Origin: Pseudomonadota bacterium
GTDB lineage: Bacteria > Pseudomonadota > Gammaproteobacteria > Burkholderiales > Rhodocyclaceae
Length of the DNA: 59,597 bases
Direction: 5' to 3'
Assembly: GCA_021782315.1 (NCBI GenBank)
Contig: JAJXVG010000002.1
Location: forward strand, 1-59,597
The position numbers were made by a program, and so were the translations under genes. Under the pieces are notes generated by a model. That model made no database searches, was not told the DNA's origin, and worked only from the letters and a program-made list of their open reading frames with translations. Below, in pieces: positions 9,559 through 19,383 of this stretch (the first letter of the stretch is position 1; every line of letters starts with the position of its first letter).

Positions 9559-12500
9559 ATGATTCCCTCTTCCGGCGGAATTCCGGCCGAAGCCCTGGCC
9601 GAAGCCCTGGCCACCGCCGGTGTCGGTTGCTGGCTCTGGCATCGGGAAAGCGCCCAACTGCAGGTTTCGGACAATTTCAGGAAAATGCTGGGTTTCGCCC
9701 CCGATACCCGGCTCGACACCCCGCCCGCCTGGCTTGCCCTGGCCCATGCCGACGACCGGTCGCAACTGGCCGGTCTATTCGACTGCATGGCGAACGGCAC
9801 TGCGCACGGCGTCCACAGTTTCAGCCTGCGCCTGAAACACGCCAGCGGACTCTGGCACTGGTTCGACGTCCGCCTGCCCGCCGCGAAATGCGACCTGGCG
9901 CCGGGTAGTCCGCTGGTCGTCACTTTCAACGACATCACCCAGCAAAAACAGGCCGAAGCGGCCTTGCGCGACAGTCAACTGCGCTTCAGGGCACTGTACA
10001 ACACGTCGCCGCTCGCCTTCATCCTGTGGAACCGCGAGGGCAGCGTCACCGAGTGGAATCGCCGGGCCGAAAAAATGTTCGGCTGGCATTCGGAAGAGGT
10101 CATCGGCAAGCCGGTGCACCGGCTTCTGCTCCCGACCGAACAACACGCCGCCTTCACCGAGGTCGTTCGCGCCGTCATGCGCGGCGGCGGTGACGGCATC
10201 TTCACCGGACCGGCCCTGCGCAAGGATGGCTTCCTCCTCGAATGCAACTGGTACAACGTCGCCCTGCGCGGCAGCAACGGCAAGCTCCTCGGCATCCTTT
10301 CGCTGGTCCTCGATATCACCGACGAACGTCTCGCCCACGCCCGGCTCGAGAAAAGCGAGAAGATCTACCGCACCCTGGTCGAAACCTCGCCCGACGGTAT
10401 CCTGCTGCTCAAACTGGACGGGCGCCTGCAAATGGCCAACCAGCAGGCCCACCGGTTATTCGGGCTGGATGAGATGGACGACCTTGGCGCCTACCGGATC
10501 GATGACCTCTTGCCGTCGGCTGTCACCGGCCAGACAAGCGATTTCCTCAACGACCACGAAGAATTCAACGGCTTCATCGCCACCCGGCAGCTGAGCATGC
10601 AACGCCTCGGCGGCGGCAGTTTCGACGCCGCCACCGCGTTTACCACCGTCATGGACTCCAGCGGCCGGTCGACCGGCATCGTGCTCTTCGTTCGTGACGT
10701 TACCGAAAAATTGCGCGCCGAGCGCGAGCTTGAAACCCATCGCGACAACCTGGAACGACTGGTCCGCGAGCGCACGGCCGAACTGGAAACCGCCCGCGGC
10801 TCGCTGGCCAAGATCATCGAAGGCAGCCCGGTGCCGACGCTGGTGCTCGACGAGAACCATGTCGTCACCCACTGGAACAGGGCCTGCGAGCAGATCATCG
10901 GCGTCCCGGCCAGTGAAATGATCGGCACCAGCAATCAGTGGAAGGCTTTCTACCCCGGTCAGCGCCCGATCATGGCCGACCTCGTGATTTCGGGGAAAAT
11001 GAGCGAGGTGCAATCCCTTTACGCCATGAAGTACAGGCCCTCGGAACTTATTCAGGGTGCCTTCGAAGCAGAAGATTACTTTCCGAAATTCGATCGCTGG
11101 CTTTTCTTCACCGCTGCGCCGCTGCGGGACAAGGAAGGACAGATCGTCGGCTCGATCGAGACGCTGCAGGACATTACCGAACGCAAACTGGCCGAGATCC
11201 AGTTGATCGAAGCCAAGCAATTCGCAGAATCGGCGGCCAATACGAAAGCGCAATTCCTGGCAAACATGAGCCACGAAATTCGCACCCCGATGAACGCGAT
11301 CATCGGCCTCGCCCACCTCTTGCTGAAGAGCGAGCTGTCCAGCAAGCAGCGCGATTTCGTCGCGCGCATTCACAACGCCGGCCAGATGCTGCTGGGCCTG
11401 ATCAACGACATTCTCGACTTTTCCAAGATCGAGGCGGGACACATGCAGATCGAGGCAACCGAATTCGTACTCGACGAGGTGCTCGACAATGTCGCCAGCG
11501 TCCTCCTGCATCGTGCCCAAGAGAAAGGCCTGGAACTGCAATACGTGGTCGAGCCCGAAGTGCCGCCGAGACTGGTCGGCGACCCACTGCGGCTGGCCCA
11601 GATCCTCATCAACCTGATCAGCAACGCGCTGAAATTCACCGCCCAGGGGTCGGTCACCGTTTTCGTGCGCCGGCTGCCCGGCGACGGCAACTCGATCAGG
11701 CTGGAGATAGACGTTCAGGACACCGGAATCGGCTTGTCACCCGAACAGCAGGCAACCCTGTTCCAGGCATTCAGCCAGGCTGACACATCGATCACCCGAA
11801 AATACGGCGGTACAGGTCTCGGCCTGACCATCTGCAAGCGGCTGGCCGAATTGATGGGCGGCGACATCTGGGTGACCAGCCAGCTCGGCGTCGGCAGCAC
11901 ATTCACTTTCACCGTCAAACTGGGACTGGGCAGCGACAGTCCCGCAGCGCCGCGACCGGCCATGTCACGCGCCTTGGTTGTCGACGACAGCCCGCTTTCC
12001 CGCGCCATTCTCATCCGCCTGCTTGAAAAAAATGGCTATTCGGCCGTTCCGGCGGAATCCGGCGAGCAGGCGCTGCGACTGATGGCCGAAGCGCATGCCA
12101 CGCCTTTCGAATTCGTGACCATAGACCTCAACATGCCGGACATGGACGGCCTGGAACTGGCGGAGGCCATCCACAACGAGAGCGCCCGGCCGCCCAGACT
12201 GGTCATGGTCACCGCCACGGACACGAGCAGCCTGGAAGGAGACAGCCGCCTGGAATGCTTCGACGCCACCCTCAACAAGCCGGTCACCGCGATGCAAATC
12301 GGCAAGCTCCTGACCGACGGCCCCCCAAAGCAAGCGGCAAAATTCGGCCATGCCGCCCCACTGGCCGGTTTGCGCATCCTTCTCGTCGAAGACATGCCGA
12401 CCAATCAACTGGTTGCCCGCGAAATACTGGAATCTTTCGGCATTACGGTAGACATGGCGGAGAATGGGGTGCGCGCATTGAAGAAACTACTCGAAGAAGC

Positions 12501-13152
12501 TAACATCTATGATGTCGTCTTGATGGATATTCAGATGCCCGAGATGGACGGACTGGAGGCTACCCGTCGCTTGCGTGCCGACAAGCGCCTGTCCGACCTG
12601 CCGGTCATCGCAATGACGGCACATGCGCTGGATGCGGAACGCCAGCGTTGTCTGGCGGCCGGCATGAACGATTTTCTGACCAAACCGATTGATCCCGATT
12701 TACTGCAGCAGATCCTGATCCGCTGGCAGCCCGACCAAGCATCGCCCAAGCGTAGCCAAAAACTGGAGACCGCACCGATGAATACTGCCGATGGTTTTCC
12801 CGACCTGCCTGGCATCGACAAGGCCGACGGATTGAAGCGGATGATGAACAAGCCGTCGCTTTACGAAAAAGTATTGCGCGACTTCCACGCCAGGTTCAGC
12901 AACGAACCGACACACATACGCACGGCGCTGGCCAGCGGAGATTTCTCCACGGCGGAGAGGCGTGCCCATAGCACGAAGGGCTTGGCCGGCACTATCGGCG
13001 CCCCGGCTTTGCAACACGCCGCCAAAGAACTCGAAAACACCCTGCACGCGGGAGAAATCCCCTCGGAGACGACCTTTACCCAGTTCGAACGTGAATTGAA
13101 AACTGTCATCGAAGGCATCGCCTGCAGCTTCGGTATCGATCAGACCACCTGA
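9559..13152 (+). CDS. Tripartite hybrid sensor kinase: 4 PAS, HisKA, HATPase, 2 REC, Hpt
   Basis: A cytoplasmic hybrid kinase of about 1197 residues with no membrane helix. Four PAS domains (about 15-125, 140-255, 266-385, 415-540) with a coiled coil before the last; HisKA with SHEIRTP (His about 573); HATPase with DTGIGLS and GGTGLGL. First receiver about 803-920 (Asp in TIDLNMPDMDG), second about 937-1053 (LMDIQMPEMDG). C-terminal Hpt carries AHSTKGLAG (His about 1136). A full His-Asp-His relay is thus in one chain; the final output regulator is not nearby. The start is the first ATG after the preceding gene; the ribosome site is weak. Confidence 0.92.
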   Translation: MIPSSGGIPAEALAEALATAGVGCWLWHRESAQLQVSDNFRKMLGFAPDTRLDTPPAWLALAHADDRSQLAGLFDCMANGTAHGVHSFSLRLKHASGLWHWFDVRLPAAKCDLAPGSPLVVTFNDITQQKQAEAALRDSQLRFRALYNTSPLAFILWNREGSVTEWNRRAEKMFGWHSEEVIGKPVHRLLLPTEQHAAFTEVVRAVMRGGGDGIFTGPALRKDGFLLECNWYNVALRGSNGKLLGILSLVLDITDERLAHARLEKSEKIYRTLVETSPDGILLLKLDGRLQMANQQAHRLFGLDEMDDLGAYRIDDLLPSAVTGQTSDFLNDHEEFNGFIATRQLSMQRLGGGSFDAATAFTTVMDSSGRSTGIVLFVRDVTEKLRAERELETHRDNLERLVRERTAELETARGSLAKIIEGSPVPTLVLDENHVVTHWNRACEQIIGVPASEMIGTSNQWKAFYPGQRPIMADLVISGKMSEVQSLYAMKYRPSELIQGAFEAEDYFPKFDRWLFFTAAPLRDKEGQIVGSIETLQDITERKLAEIQLIEAKQFAESAANTKAQFLANMSHEIRTPMNAIIGLAHLLLKSELSSKQRDFVARIHNAGQMLLGLINDILDFSKIEAGHMQIEATEFVLDEVLDNVASVLLHRAQEKGLELQYVVEPEVPPRLVGDPLRLAQILINLISNALKFTAQGSVTVFVRRLPGDGNSIRLEIDVQDTGIGLSPEQQATLFQAFSQADTSITRKYGGTGLGLTICKRLAELMGGDIWVTSQLGVGSTFTFTVKLGLGSDSPAAPRPAMSRALVVDDSPLSRAILIRLLEKNGYSAVPAESGEQALRLMAEAHATPFEFVTIDLNMPDMDGLELAEAIHNESARPPRLVMVTATDTSSLEGDSRLECFDATLNKPVTAMQIGKLLTDGPPKQAAKFGHAAPLAGLRILLVEDMPTNQLVAREILESFGITVDMAENGVRALKKLLEEANIYDVVLMDIQMPEMDGLEATRRLRADKRLSDLPVIAMTAHALDAERQRCLAAGMNDFLTKPIDPDLLQQILIRWQPDQASPKRSQKLETAPMNTADGFPDLPGIDKADGLKRMMNKPSLYEKVLRDFHARFSNEPTHIRTALASGDFSTAERRAHSTKGLAGTIGAPALQHAAKELENTLHAGEIPSETTFTQFERELKTVIEGIACSFGIDQTT

Positions 13153-13164
13153 CAAGCCGAAGGC

Positions 13165-13494
13165 TCAGAAATCGGCCGGGGCTTCCCAGACGATATTGGC
13201 CTTGGGACCTGCCTTAGCAGTGCGCTCCAGCATGTCGACCAGCGGCCAGGCGCGCTGATTGATGGCAACGGAGGGTTCCTTCCCGGTTTTTTCATCGATC
13301 CCATCGTCAACGGGTGGCGGTTCGTCCGCCTGCTTCACCGCCTCGCTCAATCGCCGGGCGGCTTCGGCCATTTCAGCCTGGGTAAAGGAACCCCGCGCCG
13401 TCGTCTCCTTGCCGATGGCCTGCAACAGGGAGCGGGCGGCTTCGGCGAACATCAGTATTTCGCCTGTTTCACTGGACAAAAAGCGGACTAGCAT
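13165..13494 (-). CDS. DUF1840 family protein
   Basis: A 109-residue soluble protein that begins MLVRFLSSETGEILMFAEAA, the typical N-terminus of the DUF1840 family of Beta/Gammaproteobacteria. The family has no established function. The middle is acidic and proline-rich (DEPPPVDDG). It ends 12 bases from the convergent hybrid kinase and is divergent from the next gene. Confidence 0.8.
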   Translation of the reverse strand: MLVRFLSSETGEILMFAEAARSLLQAIGKETTARGSFTQAEMAEAARRLSEAVKQADEPPPVDDGIDEKTGKEPSVAINQRAWPLVDMLERTAKAGPKANIVWEAPADF

Positions 13495-13573
13495 TCTTTT
13501 TCCTTTCGCTAAGCGGGTTCCAGGTTGTCACGCCCCCCGGCCTTGGGCACAATGAAGCGCAGGAGACGACAAA

Positions 13574-14224
13574 ATGACAATTGATGGTACAACCAATCCA
13601 CTGGAAACGGGAATCGACGAAATCGAGCGCTATGCGCTGGAAGAATGTATCAAGCGACAGCGGGTCGATCGCTGCATTTCAGCGTTGATTCTGCCTGATA
13701 ACCGTTGCGAGATGGCCATCAAGTTCGCCCGCCTCGGCGCCCAGGTCGTCGTCGCCGACCGGCCCGAACTGCGTCAGGATGTCGAGGGACGCATCCTCTC
13801 CGCCGGCCTGCGCGACGAGATCTCCTTCGCCCCATGCTCCCTGGTCGATCTGCCGGCCGCCACCGAGGGCGAACCCTTCGACATCATCGTCATTCGCCGC
13901 GGCCTGAGCACCATGCCCTACGACGAAGCCCGCCGGGTCGTGCGACAACTGCTGCTCAAACTGAAAATCGGCGGCAAGCTCTACCTCTCCGTTCTCGGCC
14001 TACATTCGGAGCTGGGCGATGCCTACGCCCACCGCGAAATGTCGATAGACCAGCGCTATGCCGAGCTCTCGCCGGAACTCGCCGGAAAATACGAGATTCG
14101 CCAGTCGGTCTGCCTTTATTCCGAACGTAATCTGTTCATGCTCCTTCTCGAAGCCGGGGCCAGCGTGCTGCGCACCCTGACCACAACCCACGGCAACGTC
14201 AAGGGCATTGCCGTCCGGGTCTGA
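13574..14224 (+). CDS. SAM-methyltransferase-like protein of unknown function
   Basis: A 216-residue soluble protein with a Rossmann-like pattern: strand/loop RLGAQVVVADRP, acidic loop, then PFDIIVIRRGL and a helix followed by LKIGGKLYLSVLG. These are the post-I and motif VI positions of class I methyltransferases. The glycine-rich SAM loop (ALILPDNRCEMA) is degenerate, so catalysis is uncertain. AGGAGA precedes the ATG. The fructokinase gene starts 43 bases later. Confidence 0.7.
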   Translation: MTIDGTTNPLETGIDEIERYALEECIKRQRVDRCISALILPDNRCEMAIKFARLGAQVVVADRPELRQDVEGRILSAGLRDEISFAPCSLVDLPAATEGEPFDIIVIRRGLSTMPYDEARRVVRQLLLKLKIGGKLYLSVLGLHSELGDAYAHREMSIDQRYAELSPELAGKYEIRQSVCLYSERNLFMLLLEAGASVLRTLTTTHGNVKGIAVRV

Positions 14225-14267
14225 CCCCGTGCCCGGCTCCTCCTTCGCGGCAGCCGAGTAGCCCGCC

Positions 14268-15164
14268 ATGCTAAGGATCGGCATCGACCTCGGCGGCACC
14301 AAGATCGAGATCGTCGCGCTGGCGGAAGACGGCCGGGAATGCCTGCGCCGCCGGGTCGGCACGCCGCATGGCGACTACATGGCGACGCTGACGGCGCTCG
14401 CCGCCCTGGTCGAGGACGCAGAAAACGAGCTGGGCCGACGCGGTACGGTCGGGGTCGGTATCCCGGGCGCCGAATCACCGGCCAGCGGGCTGATCAAGAA
14501 CGCCAATTCAACCTGCCTGATCGGCAAACCGTTCAGGCGCGACCTGCAGGCACTTCTCCAGCGCGAGGTGCGACTGGCCAACGACGCCAACTGCTTTGCC
14601 CTGTCGGAAGCGGTGGACGGCAGCGCCAAGGGGGCAGACAGTGTTTTTGGCGTCATTCTCGGCACCGGTGTCGGCGGCGGCATCGTCATCGGCGGGCGGG
14701 TACTCATCGGCGCCAACGCCATCGCCGGCGAATGGGGCCACAACCCGCTGCCGCTGCCGACCGCCGAAGACCTGCCCTTGCCGCCTTGCTATTGCGGCCG
14801 CAAGGGCTGCATAGAAGCCTATCTTTCCGGCCCGGCGCTGGCCACCGACCATTTCCTGCAGACGGGAGAAAGACGGGAGGCCGCCGAAATCGACCGCTTG
14901 GCCAGCGCCGGCGACGCCCGCTGCGAAGCGACGCTGCGGCGCTACGAGGCGCGCCTCGGCAGGGCGCTGGCCGGCGTCATCAACCTCATCGACCCCGAGG
15001 TGATCGTCATCGGCGGCGGCCTGTCCAATCTGCAACGGCTCTACGAAAGTCTGCCGGAACGCTGTGCCGGGTACGTTTTTTCCGACGTTTTCAACACACG
15101 GTTCCTGCCGCCGGCGCATGGCGACTCGTCCGGGGTGCGCGGCGCTGCATGCTTGTGGGATTGA
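14268..15164 (+). CDS. mak: ROK-family fructokinase
   Basis: A 298-residue sugar kinase of the ROK family, close in length and pattern to Mak of E. coli, which phosphorylates fructose. The N-terminal phosphate motif GIDLGGTKIE, catalytic Asp in NDANCFALSE, the ROK signature around GEWGHNPLP, and the zinc cluster CYCGRKGCIE are all intact. Mannose or glucose may also be used. Followed 18 bases later by the MOSC gene. Confidence 0.88.
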   Translation: MLRIGIDLGGTKIEIVALAEDGRECLRRRVGTPHGDYMATLTALAALVEDAENELGRRGTVGVGIPGAESPASGLIKNANSTCLIGKPFRRDLQALLQREVRLANDANCFALSEAVDGSAKGADSVFGVILGTGVGGGIVIGGRVLIGANAIAGEWGHNPLPLPTAEDLPLPPCYCGRKGCIEAYLSGPALATDHFLQTGERREAAEIDRLASAGDARCEATLRRYEARLGRALAGVINLIDPEVIVIGGGLSNLQRLYESLPERCAGYVFSDVFNTRFLPPAHGDSSGVRGAACLWD

Positions 15165-15182
15165 TGGCACAATTCAGCCTCC

Positions 15183-15884
15183 ATGATCCAAGTATCCCTC
15201 TTCATCGGCGGCATTCGCCCGCTTCCGGAATCCGGTCGCCCCACCGGCATGTACAAGCAGCCGGTGAAGACCGTGCTCGAACTGGGCCGGGAAGGCTTCG
15301 TCGGCGACCAGCAGGCCGACCGACGGGTGCACGGTGGGCCTGAAAAGGCGGTCCACCTCTACCCGACTCGCCATTATGCCAAGCTCGCCTCGCGCTTTCC
15401 GGATGCGGCAGCGCAACTCGTCGTCGGCAGCCTGGGTGAAAACATCGCGGCGGCCGAGTTCGATGAAAACGATGTGCGGATCGGCGATATCTGGCGCCTC
15501 GGTGGCGCCCTGCTGCAGGTTTGCCAGCCGCGCAATCCCTGCTGGAAGATCGACGAACGCTTTGCCAGTGACGGCATTGCCGCCTTTATTGCCGAGCATG
15601 GGCTGACCGGCTGGTACTTTTCGGTCGTCACCCCCGGGCGGGTGACGCCTGGCGATCATCTCGAACTGGAGACGCAGGCGGCGGCGGATGTCTTTACCCT
15701 GGCCGAGGCAATGCGCTGCTGGCAGGCCCACCGTCCAGCCGTTGCCGACCTGGAAAAACTGGCGGCAAGCCCCGGCATCGCCATCAACTGGCAGCAAAAG
15801 ATCGCAACGCGTATCGCCTGGCTGCGCAAGAACCAGGGGAAAACGCCCCCCGCGCCGCCAGCCTTCCACGCCAACCCGGACTAG
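15183..15884 (+). CDS. MOSC-domain protein, YiiM type
   Basis: A 233-residue protein with a MOSC domain spanning about 10-165: VGDQQADRRVHGG, SLGENIA and the conserved Cys in QPRNPCWKI. MOSC proteins handle molybdenum cofactor or sulfur; YiiM-type members reduce N-hydroxylated compounds. The Cys would bind the molybdenum. The MFS gene begins at GTG 15887, two bases after the stop, so the two are probably one transcript. Confidence 0.85.
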   Translation: MIQVSLFIGGIRPLPESGRPTGMYKQPVKTVLELGREGFVGDQQADRRVHGGPEKAVHLYPTRHYAKLASRFPDAAAQLVVGSLGENIAAAEFDENDVRIGDIWRLGGALLQVCQPRNPCWKIDERFASDGIAAFIAEHGLTGWYFSVVTPGRVTPGDHLELETQAAADVFTLAEAMRCWQAHRPAVADLEKLAASPGIAINWQQKIATRIAWLRKNQGKTPPAPPAFHANPD

Positions 15885-15886
15885 CC

Positions 15887-17098
15887 GTGCCCGACGTACA
15901 CCGCCTTTGGCGCGGGCTCTTCCTGCCTTTTGCCGCCGGCTATTTCCTCTCCTATCTGTTCCGCACGGTGAATGCCGTGATCGGCCCGGTACTCGCCCAG
16001 GAACTCAAACTCGGCGACAACGCGCTCGGTTTGCTGACCAGTACTTATTTTCTCGCCTTCGGCCTGGCGCAACTACCGCTCGGCATGCTGCTCGACCGTT
16101 TCGGGCCACGTCGGGTCGAAGCCTGCCTGTTGCTGCTGGCGGCCAGCGGCGCCGCAACTTTCGCCCTCTCCGACACCCTGGGCGGGCTGGCCCTTGGCCG
16201 AGGTTTGATCGGCCTCGGTGTCTCGGCCTGCCTGATGGCCTCGCTGAAGGCGTTTTCCCAATGGTTCCCGCCCGAGCGCCAGGCCTCGTTGACCGGCTGG
16301 GTCATGGCATCCGGCGGTCTCGGCGCCCTGATGGCAGCCAAGCCGCTGGAAATGCTCCTCGCTTTCACCGGCTGGCGCGAAATAGCCTTCGGACTGTCGG
16401 CGACAACCTTGCTGGTCGCCATCGCCATCGGCCTGACAGTTCCCGACAAGCCGGGCGGAACCAAGGTCGCCGACCTCAGGGAGCAACTGGCCGGACTCAG
16501 GATGCTATTCGCCAGCCGTCAATTCTGGCGCTACGCGCCCATGGCTTTCTGGATGACCGGTGGCTTCATGGCAGTGCAAGGCCTCTGGGCATCCCGCTGG
16601 ATGACGGTACTCGAAGGGCTGGATCCGGCCAGCATCGCAACCCGCCTGACCTGGATCAGCGCCGCCATGCTGACCGGCTTCCTGTTCCTGGGATTTTTCG
16701 CCACCCGCCTGGTTCGGCGTGGCGTCAAGCTGGAAAAAATCTATCGGGGCGCCATGCTCACTGCCTTTGCCAGTTTCGGCCTGATCGCCATCCGCCCGGA
16801 TTTTGCCGGGGCATGGCTCTGGCCCTTGTTCGGCGCCGGCTATTCGCTGTCCAACATCGCCTACTCCCTGGTCGCCCAGTCCTTCCCGCTGGCCCTGTCC
16901 GGACGGGCCAGCACCTCGCTGAACCTGCTCGTTTTCGCCGGAGCTTTCAGCCTGCAGTGGGGCATCGGCGGCCTCGTCGATGCGCTGCAGGCGCACGGCT
17001 GGCGCAACGATGCCGCCTTCCAGGCCACCTTCATCGCCTTGCTCTGCTGCCAACTGGGCGCACTTGTCTGGCTGCTGCGGCCAGCCGGTCGCCCCTGA
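15887..17098 (+). CDS. MFS transporter
   Basis: A 403-residue inner-membrane carrier with about 12 helices. The loop after helix 2 reads GMLLDRFGPRRVE, the MFS signature. The sequence resembles the sugar-phosphate/anion branch (FRTVNAVIGPVL near the start). Substrate unknown. The start is GTG, two bases after the MOSC stop. The stop is separated by one base from the convergent priA stop. Confidence 0.85.
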   Translation: MPDVHRLWRGLFLPFAAGYFLSYLFRTVNAVIGPVLAQELKLGDNALGLLTSTYFLAFGLAQLPLGMLLDRFGPRRVEACLLLLAASGAATFALSDTLGGLALGRGLIGLGVSACLMASLKAFSQWFPPERQASLTGWVMASGGLGALMAAKPLEMLLAFTGWREIAFGLSATTLLVAIAIGLTVPDKPGGTKVADLREQLAGLRMLFASRQFWRYAPMAFWMTGGFMAVQGLWASRWMTVLEGLDPASIATRLTWISAAMLTGFLFLGFFATRLVRRGVKLEKIYRGAMLTAFASFGLIAIRPDFAGAWLWPLFGAGYSLSNIAYSLVAQSFPLALSGRASTSLNLLVFAGAFSLQWGIGGLVDALQAHGWRNDAAFQATFIALLCCQLGALVWLLRPAGRP

Positions 17099-17099
17099 C

Positions 17100-19082
17100 T
17101 CAGAACTCCAGCGGATCGACCTCGATGTGCCAGCGCAGTTTCGACGGCGCCTTGATACTCTCGATCGCTTCCCGCCAACAGGGCAGGAAATGCTGCAGAG
17201 CCGGACGCGAATACGATTCGGCCAGCAACTGGCCTCGCTCCAGGTTGGCGAGCCGGGCAAGCTTCATGGGAACCGGATCGTAAATCATGACGTTTTCGTT
17301 TTCGCTGACCACGGCCAGGCTTGCCGCCGCCTTCAGAAAGGCGATGGCGTTGGCCATCTCCGGAGCCTCGGCGCGCAGCACTGCCTGGAAGGCGTAAGGT
17401 GGAAAACCGGCCTCTTCCCGCTCCTTCAGTTGCCGGGCGGCGAACCCCGGGTAATCGTGAGCGGCCAGCGCGGCAAACAGCGGGTGGTCCGGGTACTCGG
17501 TCTGGATCAGCACCTCGCCCTTGAGTTCGGCTCGTCCGGCTCGCCCGGCAACCTGCATCAACTGGGCGAAGAGCCGTTCCGGCGCCCGCCAGTCGGCGGC
17601 GTACAAAGCGGCGTCGGCCCCGAGCGCCCCGACCAGCGTCAACCTGGGAAAATCGTGGCCCTTGGCCAGCATCTGGGTGCCGACCAGGATGTCGGCCTGC
17701 CCGGTGTGAATGAGTTCGAGCATCGCTTCCCATTGCTTGCGGCTTTTCACCGAATCGCGGTCGACGCGGAGGACGCGCGCTGCGGGAAATTGGGCCTGCA
17801 GCCAGGTCTCCAGCCGCTGGGTACCGCGGCCGAAAGGATGGATGTCCTGATTGCCGCAGGTCGGGCAGGACTTGGGAATGCGGTGTTCGCAACCGCAGTG
17901 ATGGCAGCGCAAGCGGCGGTCGGCCAAATGCAGCACCATGTTGGCGGCGCAGCGCGTACAGCGCGACACCCAGCCGCAAGCGGGGCAGGCGAGTACCGGC
18001 GCATAGCCGCGCCGGTTCAGGAAGACCAGGCTCTGTTCGCGGCGCGCCAGGCGTTCCTGGATGGCGGCGACCAGCGCGGGACTGACGCCTTCCTGCAAGG
18101 CTTTTTTGCGCGTATCCAGGATGTGTACCAGCGGCAGCCTGGCTTCCGGATTTGCCCGCTGCCGAAGGGCAAGCAGACCGTAGCGACCGGTCTGTGCGTT
18201 GGCCCACGACTCCAGGGAGGGTGTAGCGGAGCCGAGCAGAATCGGGATGCCCAGTTGATGGGCGCGAAAAACGCCGATGTCGCGCGCCGAATAACGCATG
18301 CCATCCTGCTGTTTGAATGAGGAATCGTGTTCTTCATCGATGACGATGAGTCCCAGCCTGGGCAAGGGCGTGAACACCGACAGGCGGGTGCCGAGAATGA
18401 TATTGGCCTCGCCGGCAAAGGCCGCCCGCCAGTTGCGCTCACGCGCGGCTTCGGCCAGTTCGCTGTGCAGGGATACCACCCCGGCCTCTGGAAAGCGGGC
18501 GCGGACCCGGGTTTCAAGCTGCGGCGTCAGGTTGATTTCGGGAACCAGAAGCAGGGCCTGCTGGCCCGCAGCCAGGGCCTGTTCGACCAGACGCAGGTAG
18601 ACCTCGGTCTTGCCGCTGCCGGTGACGCCATGCAATAGATGAACCGAAAATCCGGCCGTGAGGTCGATGGCTGCCAGCGCCCCGGCCTGCTCCTCGGTCA
18701 AGGCCGGCGGCGGCACCGGGTCGGGTTTCCGCACAGCCCGGGCCTTGCGTCGATCCGGCGGATCAAGACGTTTCAGGCCGACCGGCAGGGCTTGCAACAA
18801 GACCTCACCCAAAGCCGCCTGGTAGTAGGTGCTGGCGAATTCGCACAGGCAGAAAAAGTCGGCCGGCAGCGGCGGCAAATCGCGCAGGATATCCCCGGCC
18901 GCCTTCAGTTGCTCCTGGGGCCATTCGCTCTCGCTGGCGACATCGACGATGATACCGATCCTTTCGCCCCGTCCGAAAGGCACGCGAACCCGCAAGCCGA
19001 TGTCGGCGGTCGACGCCGATTCGGCCAGGTAGTCGAACAGGCGATGCAGGGGCAAATCGAGGGCAACACTCAAAACAGGCAT
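17100..19082 (-). CDS. priA: Primosomal protein N' (PriA helicase)
   Basis: A 660-residue DEAH-type helicase that restarts stalled replication forks by loading DnaB. Visible parts: N-terminal DNA-binding domain, Walker A GVTGSGKTEVY, Walker B DEEH, paired zinc sites (CPACGWVSRCTRC and CHHCGCEHRIPKSCPTC) and helicase motifs around GTQMLAKGHDFP. Shorter than the E. coli protein (about 730) but all catalytic parts are present. The upstream 300 bases carry a DnaA-box cluster. Confidence 0.97.
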   Translation of the reverse strand: MPVLSVALDLPLHRLFDYLAESASTADIGLRVRVPFGRGERIGIIVDVASESEWPQEQLKAAGDILRDLPPLPADFFCLCEFASTYYQAALGEVLLQALPVGLKRLDPPDRRKARAVRKPDPVPPPALTEEQAGALAAIDLTAGFSVHLLHGVTGSGKTEVYLRLVEQALAAGQQALLLVPEINLTPQLETRVRARFPEAGVVSLHSELAEAARERNWRAAFAGEANIILGTRLSVFTPLPRLGLIVIDEEHDSSFKQQDGMRYSARDIGVFRAHQLGIPILLGSATPSLESWANAQTGRYGLLALRQRANPEARLPLVHILDTRKKALQEGVSPALVAAIQERLARREQSLVFLNRRGYAPVLACPACGWVSRCTRCAANMVLHLADRRLRCHHCGCEHRIPKSCPTCGNQDIHPFGRGTQRLETWLQAQFPAARVLRVDRDSVKSRKQWEAMLELIHTGQADILVGTQMLAKGHDFPRLTLVGALGADAALYAADWRAPERLFAQLMQVAGRAGRAELKGEVLIQTEYPDHPLFAALAAHDYPGFAARQLKEREEAGFPPYAFQAVLRAEAPEMANAIAFLKAAASLAVVSENENVMIYDPVPMKLARLANLERGQLLAESYSRPALQHFLPCWREAIESIKAPSKLRWHIEVDPLEF

Positions 19083-19383
19083 GAATTCACCGGTCGAAGG
19101 CCGTCATTTCTGCAAAATATCGGGATTGCCGCCACCCGAAACCGGGATTTTCGAGTTGTCCACAAAAACTGTGGATAACTTTGTGGATTTCTTTTCGGCA
19201 TCGGTGCCAGGCAACGGTCCGGTAAGATTTCCGTCACCCTGCCGAAATATTGGGCAACAGAATAATTTATTTAAATTCAGACGCTTAAACAAATACTCTG
19301 GAGTCAAGTGGTTTTCTGAATTTATTTTCAGCAGAAGGCAAAACTCTGTGCATAAGTCAAGCATTGCCCCCTACTTATACCTA
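19083..19383. promoter_or_regulatory. DnaA-box cluster and AT-rich stretch between hemE and priA
   Basis: This 301-base gap has no gene. It contains TTGTCCACA (19156-19164, one mismatch), a perfect DnaA box TTATCCACA on the minus strand (19170-19178), a weaker AAATCCACA on the minus strand (19182-19190), and TTATGCACA on the minus strand (19347-19355). A strongly AT-rich run (about 19258-19330) lies between them. It must also hold the priA promoter. It may be a DnaA-regulated promoter, a titration site or an origin. Confidence 0.6.

Noticed and set aside
15688-18207. Long alternative frames over the MOSC, MFS and priA genes on both strands
   Set aside because: Arg/Pro/Ala-rich translations typical of shifted high-GC frames; they overlap genes with intact family motifs.
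19083-19383. Calling the hemE-priA gap the replication origin
   Set aside because: No dnaA, dnaN or parAB in the window, and flanking genes converge on the site. Kept as a DnaA-box cluster only.
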